Assembly: GCA_023055425.1 (NCBI GenBank)
Contig: JALGPY010000013.1
Coordinates: forward strand, 14,421,735-14,485,734
Length of the DNA stretch: 64,000 nt
Source: Linanthus parryae
Lineage: Eukaryota; Streptophyta; Magnoliopsida; Ericales; Polemoniaceae
Reading direction: 5' to 3'
The notes below the pieces were generated by a model that worked only from the letters and a program-made list of their open reading frames with translations, was not told the origin of the DNA and made no database searches. Both the position numbers and the translations under genes were made by a program. Shown one piece after another: positions 35,630 through 47,368 of this stretch; positions within the stretch are counted from its first letter, which is position 1; each line of letters starts with the position of its first letter.

Positions 35630-35930
35630 AGAAGAGCCCAAGAACACTCTATATCCAGCTACATATGTGTCAAATGTGCTATATCCGGCAGCACTCAAGA
35701 AGAATGATGAAGATCACTATGGGAGATTTTTGGAGATATTCAGACATCCTCACATCATCATCCCATTAGTGGAAGCACTTGCTCAGATGCCCAAGTACAT
35801 GAAGTTCTTGAAGGAAATTCTATGGGGGAAAGAAGAGCATAAACCCTTATGCCACTGTAAACCTGACAGAGACATGAAGTACTGTGATATAAAGAGACAT
35901 TCCGAATATGAGAAATATTATTTCTATTGC
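35630..35930 (+). pseudogene. Element B gag, C-terminal part
   Basis: It continues the B gag frame after element D: EEPKNTLYP, YPAALKKNDEDHYGRFLEIF, IIIPLVEALAQMPKYMKFLK, a block conserved at the gag-protease junction of Athila-type elements (compare 43590-43690 in A). The frame then loses similarity and enters copia sequence at about 35941, so the B protease and the rest of pol are missing. Confidence 0.82.
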
Positions 35931-35940
35931 TTGTTTGGAC

Positions 35941-37568
35941 GAGCAAGGTTTTACTATTTCAATAAAGGAAAAATGTTGCTACATTTATTTTGATAGCATG
36001 CACTATTGTAGTGCACAATTATCTAATGGACTGTATCCTTGATCTAAGGAATCATGTCTATAACAAAAATACCAAGAGAATTAAAACTAATAATTTGAAT
36101 CATACTTTCTTATGGCGTTGTCGCTTAGGCCATATAAATGAGAATCACATCTCTAGACTCCATAAGGATGGATTCCTAGACTCATTTGATTATGAATCAT
36201 ATGAGACATGCGAATCTTGTTTATTAGAAAAAATGACAAAGTCCCCTTTCAATAAAGGAGAGAGGCCTAGTGAGCAATTGGCTCTCGTGCATACTGTTGT
36301 ATGTGGGCAACGCATGCTAGAGGTGGTTATCTTTATTTCATTACATTTAATGATGTTTTCAGTAGAAATGGATTTGTATACCTTATGAAGGACAAAACCG
36401 AATCCTTTTAAAAGTTCAAAGAATTGAAGAATGAAGTAGAGAAGTAACTTGGCAAGAGTATTAAGGCTCTACGATCGGATCGTGGAGGAGAATACTTAAG
36501 CGAAGAGTTTGAAGACTATCTTCGAGAGTGTGGGATCTTGCCCCATCTCACTCCACCCGGAACGCCACAATGGAATGGCATGTCCGAGAGGAGGAATTGA
36601 ACTCTGTTGCATATGGTTCGATCTATGATGTGTCAAACTGATCTTCCATTATCCTTCTAGGGGCACGCATCGTGTTCCATCTAAATCGGTGATGAACATC
36701 ATAAAGCGCTTACAAACAGAAAATCTTAGGTCCAAGTCAGATAAGTGTAAGTTTGTGGAATACTGTAAGGAAAAGAAGGGGCATTATTTCTATAATCCTG
36801 CCGAAAACAAAGTGTTTGTTGCTCAGACCGCCGTGTTCCTAGAAAGAGAGTTTGTCTCTAAGGAGCAAGTGGGAGGACAGTATAACTTGAAGAAATTGAA
36901 GAACCAACAAACACTGATCCTACTATGGAACATGAACATGAACCTCAAAATATTGTGGAGGAACCTCTTCAGGTAACACAAGAACTTCGTAGGTCGAGTA
37001 GAGTGCGCCAGGAGCCAGAGAGGTATGGACTTCTCGTGACTGAGCCTGGTGGCGCGTTGCTCATATATGATGAGCCTACTACCTATGGAGAGGCCATGAA
37101 AGGGCCAAACTCTCAAAAGTGGCTTGAGGCCGTGAGATCTGAAATGGAATCCATGTATACAAACAAAAGTATGGACTTTGGTGGATCTTACTTGCTATTG
37201 CTGCTTATCACGATAATGAGATTTCGCAGATGGATGTCAAAATAGCGTTTCTGTATGGAAACCTCCTTGAGGATGTGTACATGACACAGCCAGAGGGTTT
37301 TGAGGATCATGAGCATGCCTATAAGGTATGTATGTTGCTGCGATCCATTTATGGGTTGAGGCAAGCTTCTAGAAGTTAGAATCTCCGTTTTCATGATGCA
37401 GTCAAAGTGTTCGGCTTCATCAAGAATGAAGATGAACCTTGTGTTTACAAAAATGTTAGTGGAAGCTTTGTTGTGTTTTCTTTTCTTGTATGTGGATGAC
37501 ATACTGATCATTTGAAACGACATTCCTACCTTGCAAATGGCTCATTAGACAGTTAGATGCAGTAGATG
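35941..37568 (+). pseudogene. Copia pol fragment E inside element B, without LTRs
   Basis: The segment matches the copia at 62790-64000 and beyond. It carries the pre-integrase zinc region (CRLGHINENHISRLHKDGFL, YETCESCLLEK), integrase pieces (KALRSDRGGEYLSEEF, LTPPGTPQWNG), the linker RRSSRVRQEPERYGLLVTE, and RT pieces (FLYGNLLEDVYMTQPEGFED, SIYGLRQAS). Several internal deletions remove parts of integrase and the start of RT, and stops are frequent. No LTR, PBS or target duplication borders it. Its right edge abuts the conserved pre-PPT sequence of B (tttgctcgggac at about 37573). Confidence 0.85.
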
Positions 37569-37595
37569 AGACTTTGCTCGGGACGCGAAAATGGC

Positions 37596-37606
37596 TAGTG
37601 TGGGGG
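37596..37606 (+). promoter_or_regulatory. Polypurine tract of B
   Basis: TAGTGTGGGGG four bases before the 3' LTR, the same motif as in element A. Confidence 0.8.
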
Positions 37607-37610
37607 TATT

Positions 37611-39795
37611 TGATAAACTCTTTCATAAGAGTTATCCTACGTACATATTACATTTTTATTTGTGTGTGTTTTGGTGCAAAGTGACGAGATTCGAGCCAGG
37701 ATATTAAAAATATTCACTTTTGGATGTTTTTGAGCTTTAGAGTACAATCCGGGCATTTCTTAATGGTTTTGAGTATAATTTTGAAAATTTATCACATTTG
37801 ATCTTTGCTGTAGTGTTCGTGTTGTTGTTTGATCTTAATGGTTTTGAGCAAATAAGACCTCACACGATTATCCTTCTAATTTCTCCTTCATCGCCATTCG
37901 CCGTTACTTCAAATACCACTTCCTACACCCAAAGCCATAATCCACATAACAACCATTACCTCCAACTCAATAACCAATTTCACCTTTACCTAAACAATTA
38001 GCCTCCTACACTACTGTAACTACCTAAGCATAACCACCCTTAACATCACAAAGACCACTTCCTAAATACCTTCACAGGTCCTCCTATACTTCCATCATCA
38101 TCACCCAATTTCTAACATTACCAGACCCAAGACATGCACCTTGCCATTACCTACAAGAACCATACAACCCTTTAATCATCTTCACTACACCCACTGCCTT
38201 CACACTTACAACCTGCAAATCAGCCGTTATTTCCACCATACGAGATAAAAATTGAAGCACCCTCTTCCTTCTCTTTTAACCACAAAACTACTGAAACCCA
38301 ATAAGACCATGGCCACTCAATGCCTATACCACCTACTACCCGAAAAACAACCCAATTCCAGAAATGTTACCTATTAAAAAATACCTTACCTTCTCCAATT
38401 AACCACCACAACCGTACCATAACACCCAACACAATTCATCCCTCAAATAACCAAAACTATTAACCTCCACATTCCTCCATTAACCTACTGAAACCCATTA
38501 CTACCTCAGCCGCCATTGACCATCTGAAAAAACTACCAGATAATCACCTGTAAACCGCCGACCACCACAGAACACAGAACCACCGATTGAAATCACCAGC
38601 GAACCTCCATCGATTCTTGACAAAACTCGACTCAGATGAACAGAGAGGCTCAATTCCCAGGATGCTCAGAAACCCAGCAACATATTAGCGTTGTGGAGGA
38701 GAATATAAGTAGAGAAGTTGATGTCCAAGGGTGTTCGTGTGAAGAGATTTTCTCTTAGTGAGAACACAAATCCTGAGCCAAAATTAGAGGAAGGGAAGAA
38801 GCTCTTCGTGGAATACCCTATGTTGCATTTTACGAAAGTCTTTGTGCGACGGCACGAGAATTCTTCGTGTGAAGAGAAGTATCCAAGAGACTATTTTGCT
38901 GGGCCAACATGAAAACAGAATGAAATTCAGAAATTCAGTTGGGGCTTTTGCGTAATAAAACTAAAATTGTTATAAGTGGGTTAGGAAACATATAAATTCC
39001 CAAAAGAACGTGACTTATGAGGAAGGACGGGTCAAAAGACGTGAGAGAAGAAGGAAGAGAGCTTTGGATCGTGCTTAGAGCAATGGATTGCACTCGTTTG
39101 GATTATTTTCTACTCACTTTATTTAGTTTTTGTTATATCATCATTTAACTCTTTGTTTTGATCATGAATCGTAGTAGCTAAGTACTACATCGCGATTCTT
39201 TATGGTAGCTAGGGTTTCAAGCCATTTTGTCGACTTATGAATTTTATTCACATTATGATTAGACTTAATCGATGACGTGTTCATGCTCTTAATTTATCTT
39301 TGTGTTGTTTGGTCATCAATATGAAGATTATAGGTAATATGTTAGTGAAAGAAACGAATTGTCCGGATAATTGAATTAAGCACGTAGTCGCAGGTTAGAG
39401 GAACCTACCATTGACTGTGAACTTTGAGTAGAAGTAATGGATCTTAATTACATGTTTTCAGGATATTTAGAAATTTGAAATCGGTTGTAATTTGACCTCG
39501 GTTAGCATTATTGCTCGTTTGGAAAATTAAAACTTTATCTGTGTTTCAAACGTAATTCGTTAAAGGTGTTCACCTAGTGATCCTAGAGAAATTATGATAC
39601 TTGTCCCTCGTATTAATCTCAATTTAAATAATTAGTTTGTTATTTCAATTCTTTATTTAGTAAAAAAATCCATTTTCTTGCCCATGCGAAGTTAATCATC
39701 CTAGTTCATTCACGACAAGTCCTATGGGATTCGACAACCATATCTTCCAAATTTATTACTAGAGCGATAACCGTACACTTGCAGAGATCGTGCCA
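37611..39795 (+). mobile_element. Element B 3' LTR
   Basis: It begins TGATAAACTC, ends gatcgtgcca, and is followed by tggct. It lacks about 300 bp present in the 5' LTR (counterpart of about 20170-20475), and an extra copy of cttaatggttttgag lies at the break. The G-poor tract (37870-38600) is conserved. Confidence 0.88.
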
Positions 39796-39800
39796 TGGCT

Positions 39801-40156
39801 ACATTAGGATTTTATATTCATCGGAAGTGTATGTTCTTCATAGTCCTTAATCCATGTTTAATGTTAATATTTGTTTAGTTTATGCTCTTGTTCTATGCTT
39901 AATCCTTCGTGTGAATGGAGTATCTACCCAGACAGGCTACTTAATAAGATGAGTGCGTGAATGAAACTTAGCATAATTGTGATGAGAACATGAAAACGAT
40001 CCATAATCACTGAGACCGAAATGAGACATGAGTAGGATTGGACTTGATTGGTAGATTCAGTGGTATATTCAACTGTTTCATGCAACGGTGGACCGATAGG
40101 ACCCATTGTCGTGCACGTAGTCATCCTACTAGAACAGACCGGTATACGTAGGTGAA
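39801..40156 (+). mobile_element. Element C 5' LTR, second piece
   Basis: It continues the C LTR between B and A. Bases 39985-40150 match 1390-1560 of the LTR remnant at the left of the window. It ends at gtgaa (40152-40156), the probable target duplication of A. Confidence 0.75.
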
Positions 40157-40565
40157 TGATAACACCCAATTAGTGGTTATCTTTTAGCCTAATTTCACGA
40201 GCGTTTGTGTCGGAAAACAGCGTCTTTTGCCGGGATTTTCCTTAGAATGCCTCGGGAAGTTATAACGAGACGTTTATTTGTACTTTCTGGATTCCTGCTT
40301 ATTTATTGCTTTTAATGGATATGATCGCGGGTTCTGTTCATGTTGCCTTTTCAGGAACAGGTTCGGGAGGTGCATCGGGAAGCGTGCCGGGACCAAACCA
40401 GGACCGTCTCAGGAAACGTGCACAAGATCGGGCCAAGACGTGAACACGAAAAAGCTAGAAAACATCGAGGGAGGCAAACAGGAGAATTCAGGCAGAAGAG
40501 TGGGACCCAGGAGACCCAAACGGGACCACCATAGGACCAAGCAGGGCTAGGACACATCCCCTGCC

Positions 40566-40689
40566 TGCGTATATACGCAGGGGATGCGTATATACGAAGC
40601 TGTTGCGTATATACGCAGGCAACGGGGTGGGGGATGCTGATTTGTGGGCCCCTGGTTGCGTATATACGCAACCCTTGCGCATATACGCA
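40566..40689. repeat. TGCGTATATACGCA palindrome array, 5' LTR of A
   Basis: Five 14-bp units start at 40566, 40585, 40604, 40657 and 40676. Three are perfect; 40585 (...CGAA) and 40676 (TGCGCATA...) have one change each. Start-to-start spacing is 19, 19, 53 and 19. The unit equals its own reverse complement and alternates pyrimidine and purine throughout. Confidence 0.95.
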
Positions 40690-40905
40690 GCGAGTTTGAC
40701 TTTTTTCCCAAGTCGGTGGACCGATGGCAGTTTTCGTAATTTCTGGCGCAAGCGTTTCGGGAAAAAACAGCACATTTTGAAGACTCGTCCAGACTCGTTT
40801 TGAGACACAATACACAGCACAACCGAAGGACAAGTCAGAGCATCCCCGGAGAGCACGGAAGAGCGATTCGAGATTCGAAGACTTAGTTTGATTTCATTCT
40901 CTCTC

Positions 40906-40913
40906 TATATATT
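40906..40913 (+). promoter_or_regulatory. TATA-like box, element A 5' LTR
   Basis: TATATATT after a CT-rich run, 217 bases past the array. The 3' LTR copy is changed to tttatatt. Confidence 0.45.
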
Positions 40914-41757
40914 AAGAAACTGTGTTTAGTATTATGTCTATTCGTAGCTAAACTTCTCACCTAGGTACTCGGTGAACCTAGGGTTTTGTATCCAGATTTT
41001 ATGACTACTTTGATTATGGATTCATGATTGTTATCTTAATTCAGCAAGTTGTATCTGTTATTCTGGCTTTGATTATTCTCGTATATGCATGATAGGATTG
41101 ATCACCCTGGATTTCTATAGACCCGAGCCTGTAGATGAAAACGTCAGGTTATGGTTAGGAAGAAAAATCACGATTTAGTACCTTACCCTGATAGACCGAC
41201 CAGAGAAAGGGAGATAGGGCTAGCACCGAAAAAACGTGAGACCGACTGTTAGAGAATTTGACCCGGGCCATTCGGACAGGTTAGAAACCCTAACAGGATT
41301 AGAACGAGACTGCAGACTTAGGCAGCTTAACAGGAATCCGAATGTCTACAGGATCGGGATTACGTGTGGAAGCTGAAAGGTCACTGCACAACCGATACGT
41401 TGCACAGATAACGAAACTGCTGAGTGTTTTCATAATCAAACGTAAAACTGAAATCTGTAGAAACCCTAGGGGATCCTGGAGCCCAGTTCCCATTCATTAT
41501 AGTAACAACCAATTCGTCTTAATTCAGAAAAACGTCACAAAAAAATATTTAAGTTTGCGTTTTTAATTTCTGTTTTTAGGGTAGTAAACTGCAATCACAA
41601 CCAACTCCTCCTCGTTACTACATTCGGTTAACTAAAACTGATTACGTGCAAAAACTCGAAAAAGTCTCTGTGGGATCGACAACCCGAGTTGAAATACACC
41701 CGGTATTACTTGATTTCGTATTCTTGCGAATAGCCTGTATTCTGCGCATCAAGTTTT

Positions 41758-41776
41758 TGGCGCCGTTGCCGGGGAC
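41758..41776 (+). promoter_or_regulatory. Primer-binding site of A (tRNA-Asp)
   Basis: TGGCGCCGTTGCCGGGGAC, six bases after the LTR. It matches the complement of the plant tRNA-Asp 3' end including CCA. Confidence 0.92.
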
Positions 41777-41987
41777 TTTTTAGGGTCTATTTAGTTGTCA
41801 GAATTAGTTTTCAGAGTTTTTTCTTATTTTTTAGTTTCGTTATTTTTCTTTTATCTCACTGCTTTTTGAATCTGCGTTTTCAGGACTGTTCAGTTGATGC
41901 CCAGATTGCCTCGCGATTTGGTACCACCACTCGACAATCCAGAAAAGCTGTTACACCGAACAGAACCGCAGAACCCGAGAAAGCAGA

Positions 41988-43745
41988 ATGGTAGCCAACC
42001 CGAGAGACAATCCCGAAGTCCCTGTAACCGGTGGGGAGGAACGAGAGACTCGTACCCAAGCCCAGATGGCTCGGTACATCGAAGAGCTAGTCACAGCGGG
42101 GCTTGCTGCCCGAAGCAACAAGAGAACATATAACTGATCTGGGAAGGCGTTGGTGGAGAATTTCGAAGTCCCCACCGGGGGGCATGAGCGAGCTATTGTG
42201 GTGCTCGAGATCATCGCCGAGCACTTTGACATCGAACCATCCACCATCCAGACGGTACAGACTCTCTGCCCGTTTCATGGCAAGGCCGACGAAGACCCGA
42301 ACGATTTTATTGGGAAATTCGAGGATTACTGCAACAAGGTCCGATAGAAGGGGGTAGAAGCAGAGGCACGTATGCTGATCTTATTCCCATATTGCCTATT
42401 CGGAGTGGCCAAAGGCTGGCTCGAATCCCGACCACCCAAATCCATCACCACATGGGAGGAGTGTGTCACGGATTTTCTGGCAAAGTTTTATCCCGCCTCC
42501 CGAGTCATTCAGTTACAGAGCGAGATTCTGTCATTCAAGCAGAAGATGGGGGAGACGGTGGTAGACGCATGGGACAGGCTCATGAGATTGGTGAAAAGAT
42601 GTCCGAACCACGGTTTTGGAGATGCAAAGATCCTGCAGGTTTTCTACAACGCCCTAGACAGGGACAATGCCGACAGGATTGATAGAGAAGCCGGGGAAAA
42701 CTTTCTGTATCATGTGGACAAAGATGGTGCATATGACCTGATGAAGCAGTTAACCAAACAGGACACCCGACTGTTTGACGATCGCAGGATGACGGCTAGA
42801 GCCGAACCAGCAGAAGACGACCGGATAGACAATCTGGCCAAGATCGTTCAGGACTTGGTCAAGAAAGTTTTCTTGGATAAGAAGGCCGTTGCAGCAGTAG
42901 GAGACTCTGATTTGGACGCGGCCATTGAGGAGCTAAGAACCGAAGACACCAATTACATACAGCAGCAGTTGGACCCGAGCCGGTACCGATCGGGTACAAG
43001 AGACCATCCCGGGTTCCGGTACGGAAACCCGAATTCCGCAGTTTATGCACCGGGATTCCAGCACAGGCCACCAGCCCAGCAAGCTTCACCGATGCAGTAG
43101 GTTCAGCCGGGCCCATCTGCACAGCCGTACGACGCCCAGATGAAGAAAATCGAGTCCATGTTTCAGAACATGGAGTCCCGTTTTGCACATATGGATGCCC
43201 TAACAGCAGACATGCAGACAACCAAAACGTCACTGCGCGCTTTGGAAGTATAAGTGGGGCAGTTAGCACAGCAACTAACGGAGAGACAACCAGCAAACCT
43301 ACCCTCGAATACAGTGAATAATCCACAGGCTCATATCAATGCTATCTCCACTCGGAGTGGATTGGCACTGCAGGATCCACCGTATCCTAGCCACGCTCGC
43401 GCAGAAAATTCGAAAGAAGTAGAACGCAACTTATCGGGCCAGGATAACAGCTTAGTCGACCGCCCCCAGCCGAAGGGCTCGGTTGCGCAGGATGCAGTGC
43501 AGAATGAGACAGATGCAGAAACGGTACCTGTCTCCAAGGAGGTACCATACCCCTTGAGAACACGAAAGAGGGATGACATTAAAGACTACGCCAGGTTTCT
43601 CGAAATGTTCAAGCAGCTACAGATCAACATACCCTTTGCTGAGGCTTTGGCAAAGATGCCCACTTACGCCAAATTCCTCAAGGACATTCTGTATGGGAGG
43701 AGGCGGATGAGAGATTCGGAGACCATAAACCTACAGCAGAAGTGA
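41988..43745 (+). pseudogene. Element A gag
   Basis: Capsid/nucleocapsid polyprotein of an Athila-type element, in one frame from ATG 41988 (MVANPRDNPEVPVTGGEE). Stops at 42135 (TGA), 42345 (TAG), 43098 (TAG) and 43251 (TAA) interrupt it. Blocks: FHGKADEDPNDFIGKFEDYC (42270-42340), LILFPYCLFGVAKGWLESRP, SITTWEECVTDFLAKFYPAS (42370-42500), RLMRLVKRCPNHGF (42575-42620), INAISTRSGLALQDPPYPSH (43335-43395), and the conserved junction DYARFLEMFKQLQINIPFAE (43585-43645). It ends at TGA 43743 and a frame change leads into protease. No zinc knuckle was seen. Confidence 0.88.
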
Positions 43746-46700
43746 GCAACTGTGTGAAGAATGGCTACCGAGGAAGAGAAAGGATCCTGGAAGTTTTGTT
43801 ATACCGGTCACTCTAGGTAACGCTTACACAGGAAAGGCTCTGTGTGACCTAGGGGCCAGCATCAACCTGATGCCGTTAACGATTTTCAAGAGTCTGAAAG
43901 TCGGTGAACCCCGACCCACCAGAATCATGCTGCAGATGGCAGACAGGTCCGTAAAACAGGCTTATGAGGTTATCGAGGATATTCTGGTAAAAGTCGGCGA
44001 GCTAATTTTTCCGGCATATTGCGTCATCCTGGACATGGAGGCAGGGGAGGTACCGCTCATACTTGGCAGGCCGTTTTTGTCCACTGGCGAAGCTATGATA
44101 AACTGCAAGAGCGGGGAACTGACCATGCACATTAAAAAGGAAAAGGTGAAATTCAACGTTTTCAAAAATCTGCAACTGCCAAATTACTACGACCACGAGG
44201 ACATCTTTGCCATAGACGTGGTTGACGAAGGCTGGGAAAACGAGGAGATGGACCAATTTGCATGGTGGGAAGAGATTGACAGCATGTACGGGGAAGAAAA
44301 GGAGAAGACTCGGTGTGAGCACGCCATGAGAGCCAAAGACTGGACCACTTTGCACCGGGACGAAGATGGCGGGCAAAAGATGATTCTGGTCCCGTCACTC
44401 AAGGAGCCACCCGCACTGGAGCTGAAGCCACTCCCGAGCCATCTCAGGTATGCGTATATTGGTGATAATAGAACTCTGCCCGTAATTGTTTCGTCCCGTA
44501 TATCTCAGGAGCAGGAGCAGAAACTGCTGGAGGTATTGCGAGAGCATAAGGAAGCAAGTGCCTGGACGATTGCAGATATTAAGGGGATCAGCCCCTCCTA
44601 TTGCATGCACAAGATCCGAATTGAGGAAGGCAAGAAACCGGTAATTCAGCCCCAGTGGAGACTGAATCCGAACATGAAAGATGTTGTGCGAAAAGAGGTC
44701 ATGAAGTGGCTGGAAGCGGGAATCATATACCCCATATCTGACAGCACGTGGATCAGCCCGGTCCAGTGCGTGCCTAAAAAGGGGGGTATTACGGTGGTGC
44801 AGAATAATGACCAGGAACAGATTGCGCAGCGCACCATTACAGGGTGGCGGATCTGTATGGACTATCGAAGGCTGAATGACGCAACACTGAAAGACCACTT
44901 CCCGTTACCATTCATGGACCAGATGCTGGACAGGCTCGCCCATCACGCTTATTACTGTTTTCTGGACGGGTACTCCGGGTACAACCAGATTTGTATAGCC
45001 CCGGAAGATCAGGAAAAGACAACGTTTACCTGCCCGTACGGTATGTTCGCGTTCCGACGCATGCCGTTCGGGTTGTGTAACGCTCCAGCCACGTTCCAGA
45101 GATGCATGATGGCGATATTTTCCGACATGATCGAGAAAAATCTGGAGGTCTTTATGGACGATTTTTTACTATTTGGGGACAGTTTCGATGACTGCCTGCA
45201 CCATCTGGGTCAGGTTCTGGTCCGATGCAAAAAGGCGAATTTGGTACTAAATTGGGAGAAGTGTCACTTCATGGTCACTGAGGGGATCGTGCTGAGTCAC
45301 AGAATTTCTAGCAAGGGACTCGAGGTAGACAGAGCCAAAATCGAGGCGATAAAACAGCTTCCATACCCGACAAACGTAAAGGCGATCAAGAGTTTTCTGG
45401 GACATGCATGATTTTACCGGAGGTTCATCAAAGACTTTTCCAAGATCACAAAGCCACTTTGCGCTTTACTTGGAAAAGACGTTCCCTTTGACTTCGAGGC
45501 AGCATGTCAGCGGGCTTTTGACCATTTAAAGGAGAAGCTGACCACAACCCCGATTATTACTACACAAGATTGATCACTCCCGTTTGAGCTGATGTGTGAC
45601 GCCAGCGACTACGCAGTCGGTGCAGTCTTGGGGCAGCGAAAGGATAAAGTTTGACACGTGATATATTATGCAAGCCGGGTACTCAACGATGCCCAGCTCA
45701 ATTATGGAACGACAGAAAAGGAAATGCTTCCTGTGGTGTATGCCCTGGACAAATTCAGGCCATATTTGGTTGGGTCAAAAGTTATCGTTTTTACCGACCA
45801 TAGTGCCCTGAAATACTACTGGACAAGGACGCGAAACCGAGACTGTTGAGGTGGGTACTATTGATGCAGGAATTTGACGTGGAAATCCGGGACAAGAAGG
45901 GAGTTGAGAACGTAGTAGCGGATCACCTATCCAGGCTTGAGAATGCTATGGTGGACACGGTACCAATCAAGGAAAACTTCCCGGACGAGCACATCATGGA
46001 AGTGAAAATCGGGAGACCGTGGTACTACGCCATAGCCAATTACTTGGTTACTGGCACGCTTCCCGAGGATCTTACCCCGTCCCAGAGAAAGCGGTTTGTT
46101 TCCGAAAGCCGACAGTATTTCTGGGATGGCCCGTACCTATTCAAACAGGGGGCCGATAACATCCTGAGTTGGTGCATTCCGACCCACGAAGCCTGGAACG
46201 TAATTAGACACTATCACTCATCACAGTGTAGGGGTCATTTTGGAGGAACACGTACAACACATAAAATACTGCAGTCCGGTTTTTTCTGGCCGACAATCTT
46301 TAAAGATTGTCACGACTATGTGCAGAGATGTGATAGATGCCAGAGAACAGGGAACACGTCACACCGGGACGAGATGCCGATGACCGTGTGGCAGGAAGTG
46401 GAACCCTTCGATGTATGGCGTATTGACTTTATGGGACCACTCCCGTCTTCCATGGGTAACCTCTACATTCTGCTAGCATTCGATTATGTGACTAAGTGGA
46501 TCGAGGCAATCGCGTGTTAGAAAAACGATGCAGCTACCGTTGAGCGTTTTCTAAAATGCAACATTTTTACTCGCTTCGGAACTCCCAGGGCCATGATCAG
46601 TGACGAGGGCTCACACTTCATCAATCGAGTTTTTGCGAAAGTTCTGAAACAGTACGGCGTGTCAGTTCACAAGGTGTCGCTAACCTACAATCCACAGACA

Positions 46701-47306
46701 AACAAGCAAGCCGAGGTTTCAAACAGAGAGATCAAAAGCATACTCGAGAAAACGGTGAATCTCGGCCGAAAGGATTGTTCCATCAGACTGGACGATGCGC
46801 TCTGGGCCTACATGACAGCTTTCAAAACACCGCTGGGAATGTCGCCATACGAGCTCGTGTTTGGGAAAGCGTGCCACTTACCGGTGGAATTGGAGCACAA
46901 AGCGTATTGGGCCATCAAGCTGCTCAACATGGATCAGAATCTGGCGGGAGATAAGAGAAGGATGGCGCTGCTGGAATTGGAGGAGTTCCGTAGAACGGCT
47001 TTTGAGAGCGCCAAAATTTATAAAGAGAAGACAAAGAAGTGGCATGATCAGTGCATCACGCCAAAGCAGTTCAACGAAGGAGATAAAGTGCTTCTCTACA
47101 ACACCCGAATGCGGTTTTTTCCGGGAAAACTAAGGTCTCGTTGGTCGGGCCCGTTCATCATCAAGCAAATTTTTGAATGGGGAGCATTCGAGCTGGAGAA
47201 TCCAAAAGATAATTCCAGTTTCAGGGTGAACGGGAATAGTATCAAGCCGTATATCGAGACAGCCGAGGTCGTCAAAATAGACCCCGTCTATTTTGATGAC
47301 CCGTGA
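43733..47306 (+). pseudogene. Element A pol: protease, RT, RNase H, integrase
   Basis: Protease has KDPGSFVIPVTLGN and the active-site block ALCDLGASINLMP (43835-43870), the D-L-G form usual in this lineage. RT has WRICMDYRRLNDATLKDHFP (44845-44905), AFRRMPFGLCNAPATFQRC (45050-45105) and catalytic VFMDDFLLFGDS (45150). RNase H has ELMCDASDYAVGAVLG, YASRVLNDAQLNYGTTEKEM and [10 protein letters not shown], then VADHLSRLE. Integrase has the HHCC region ([22 protein letters not shown]), the core [25 protein letters not shown] and the Glu in AEVSNREIK, and a C-terminal [20 protein letters not shown]. Lesions: TGA at 45409, 45571 and 45652, a 1-nt frameshift near 45820, TAG at 46518. The natural end is TGA 47304. 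Confidence 0.92.
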
Positions 47307-47350
47307 GAGGTAACCAGTTCGGGCCGTCGATCTTAAATCACAAAGCGCTG

Positions 47351-47368
47351 TTTGGGAGGCAACCCAAA
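47351..47368 (+). other. Post-pol hairpin, element A
   Basis: TTTGGGAGGCAACCCAAA forms a perfect 6-bp stem with a 6-nt loop, 45 bases after the pol stop and preceded by caaagcgctg. The same element with changed bases lies at 55147 in C. Confidence 0.6.

Larger units (their letters stand above)
19945..39795 (+). mobile_element. Element B: Athila-type Ty3 element with D nested in gag and copia E in place of pol
   Basis: It is flanked by the perfect duplication tggct (19940-19944 and 39796-39800), which falls inside the LTR of C. The LTRs are 19945-22435 and 37611-39795. It has a tRNA-Asp-type PBS, a degenerate gag, and a polypurine tract next to the 3' LTR. The gag is cut by element D. The pol region is absent: a copia fragment of about 1.6 kb sits between the end of gag and the polypurine region. 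The two LTRs differ at roughly 20 of the first 165 bases by eye, so B is older than A. Confidence 0.9.
40157..41751 (+). mobile_element. Element A 5' LTR
   Basis: It begins TGATAACACCC and ends gcgcatca, 1595 bp. The palindrome array lies at 40566-40689 and a TATA-like TATATATT at 40906-40913. A weak match of flanks (gtgaa left, gtaaa right at 53392) may be the target duplication. Confidence 0.9.

Noticed and set aside
40351..40856. ORFs on both strands with repeated peptides of the RIYA/AYIR type
   Set aside because: These are translations of the palindrome arrays in the LTR; the same peptides appear on both strands because the unit is self-complementary.
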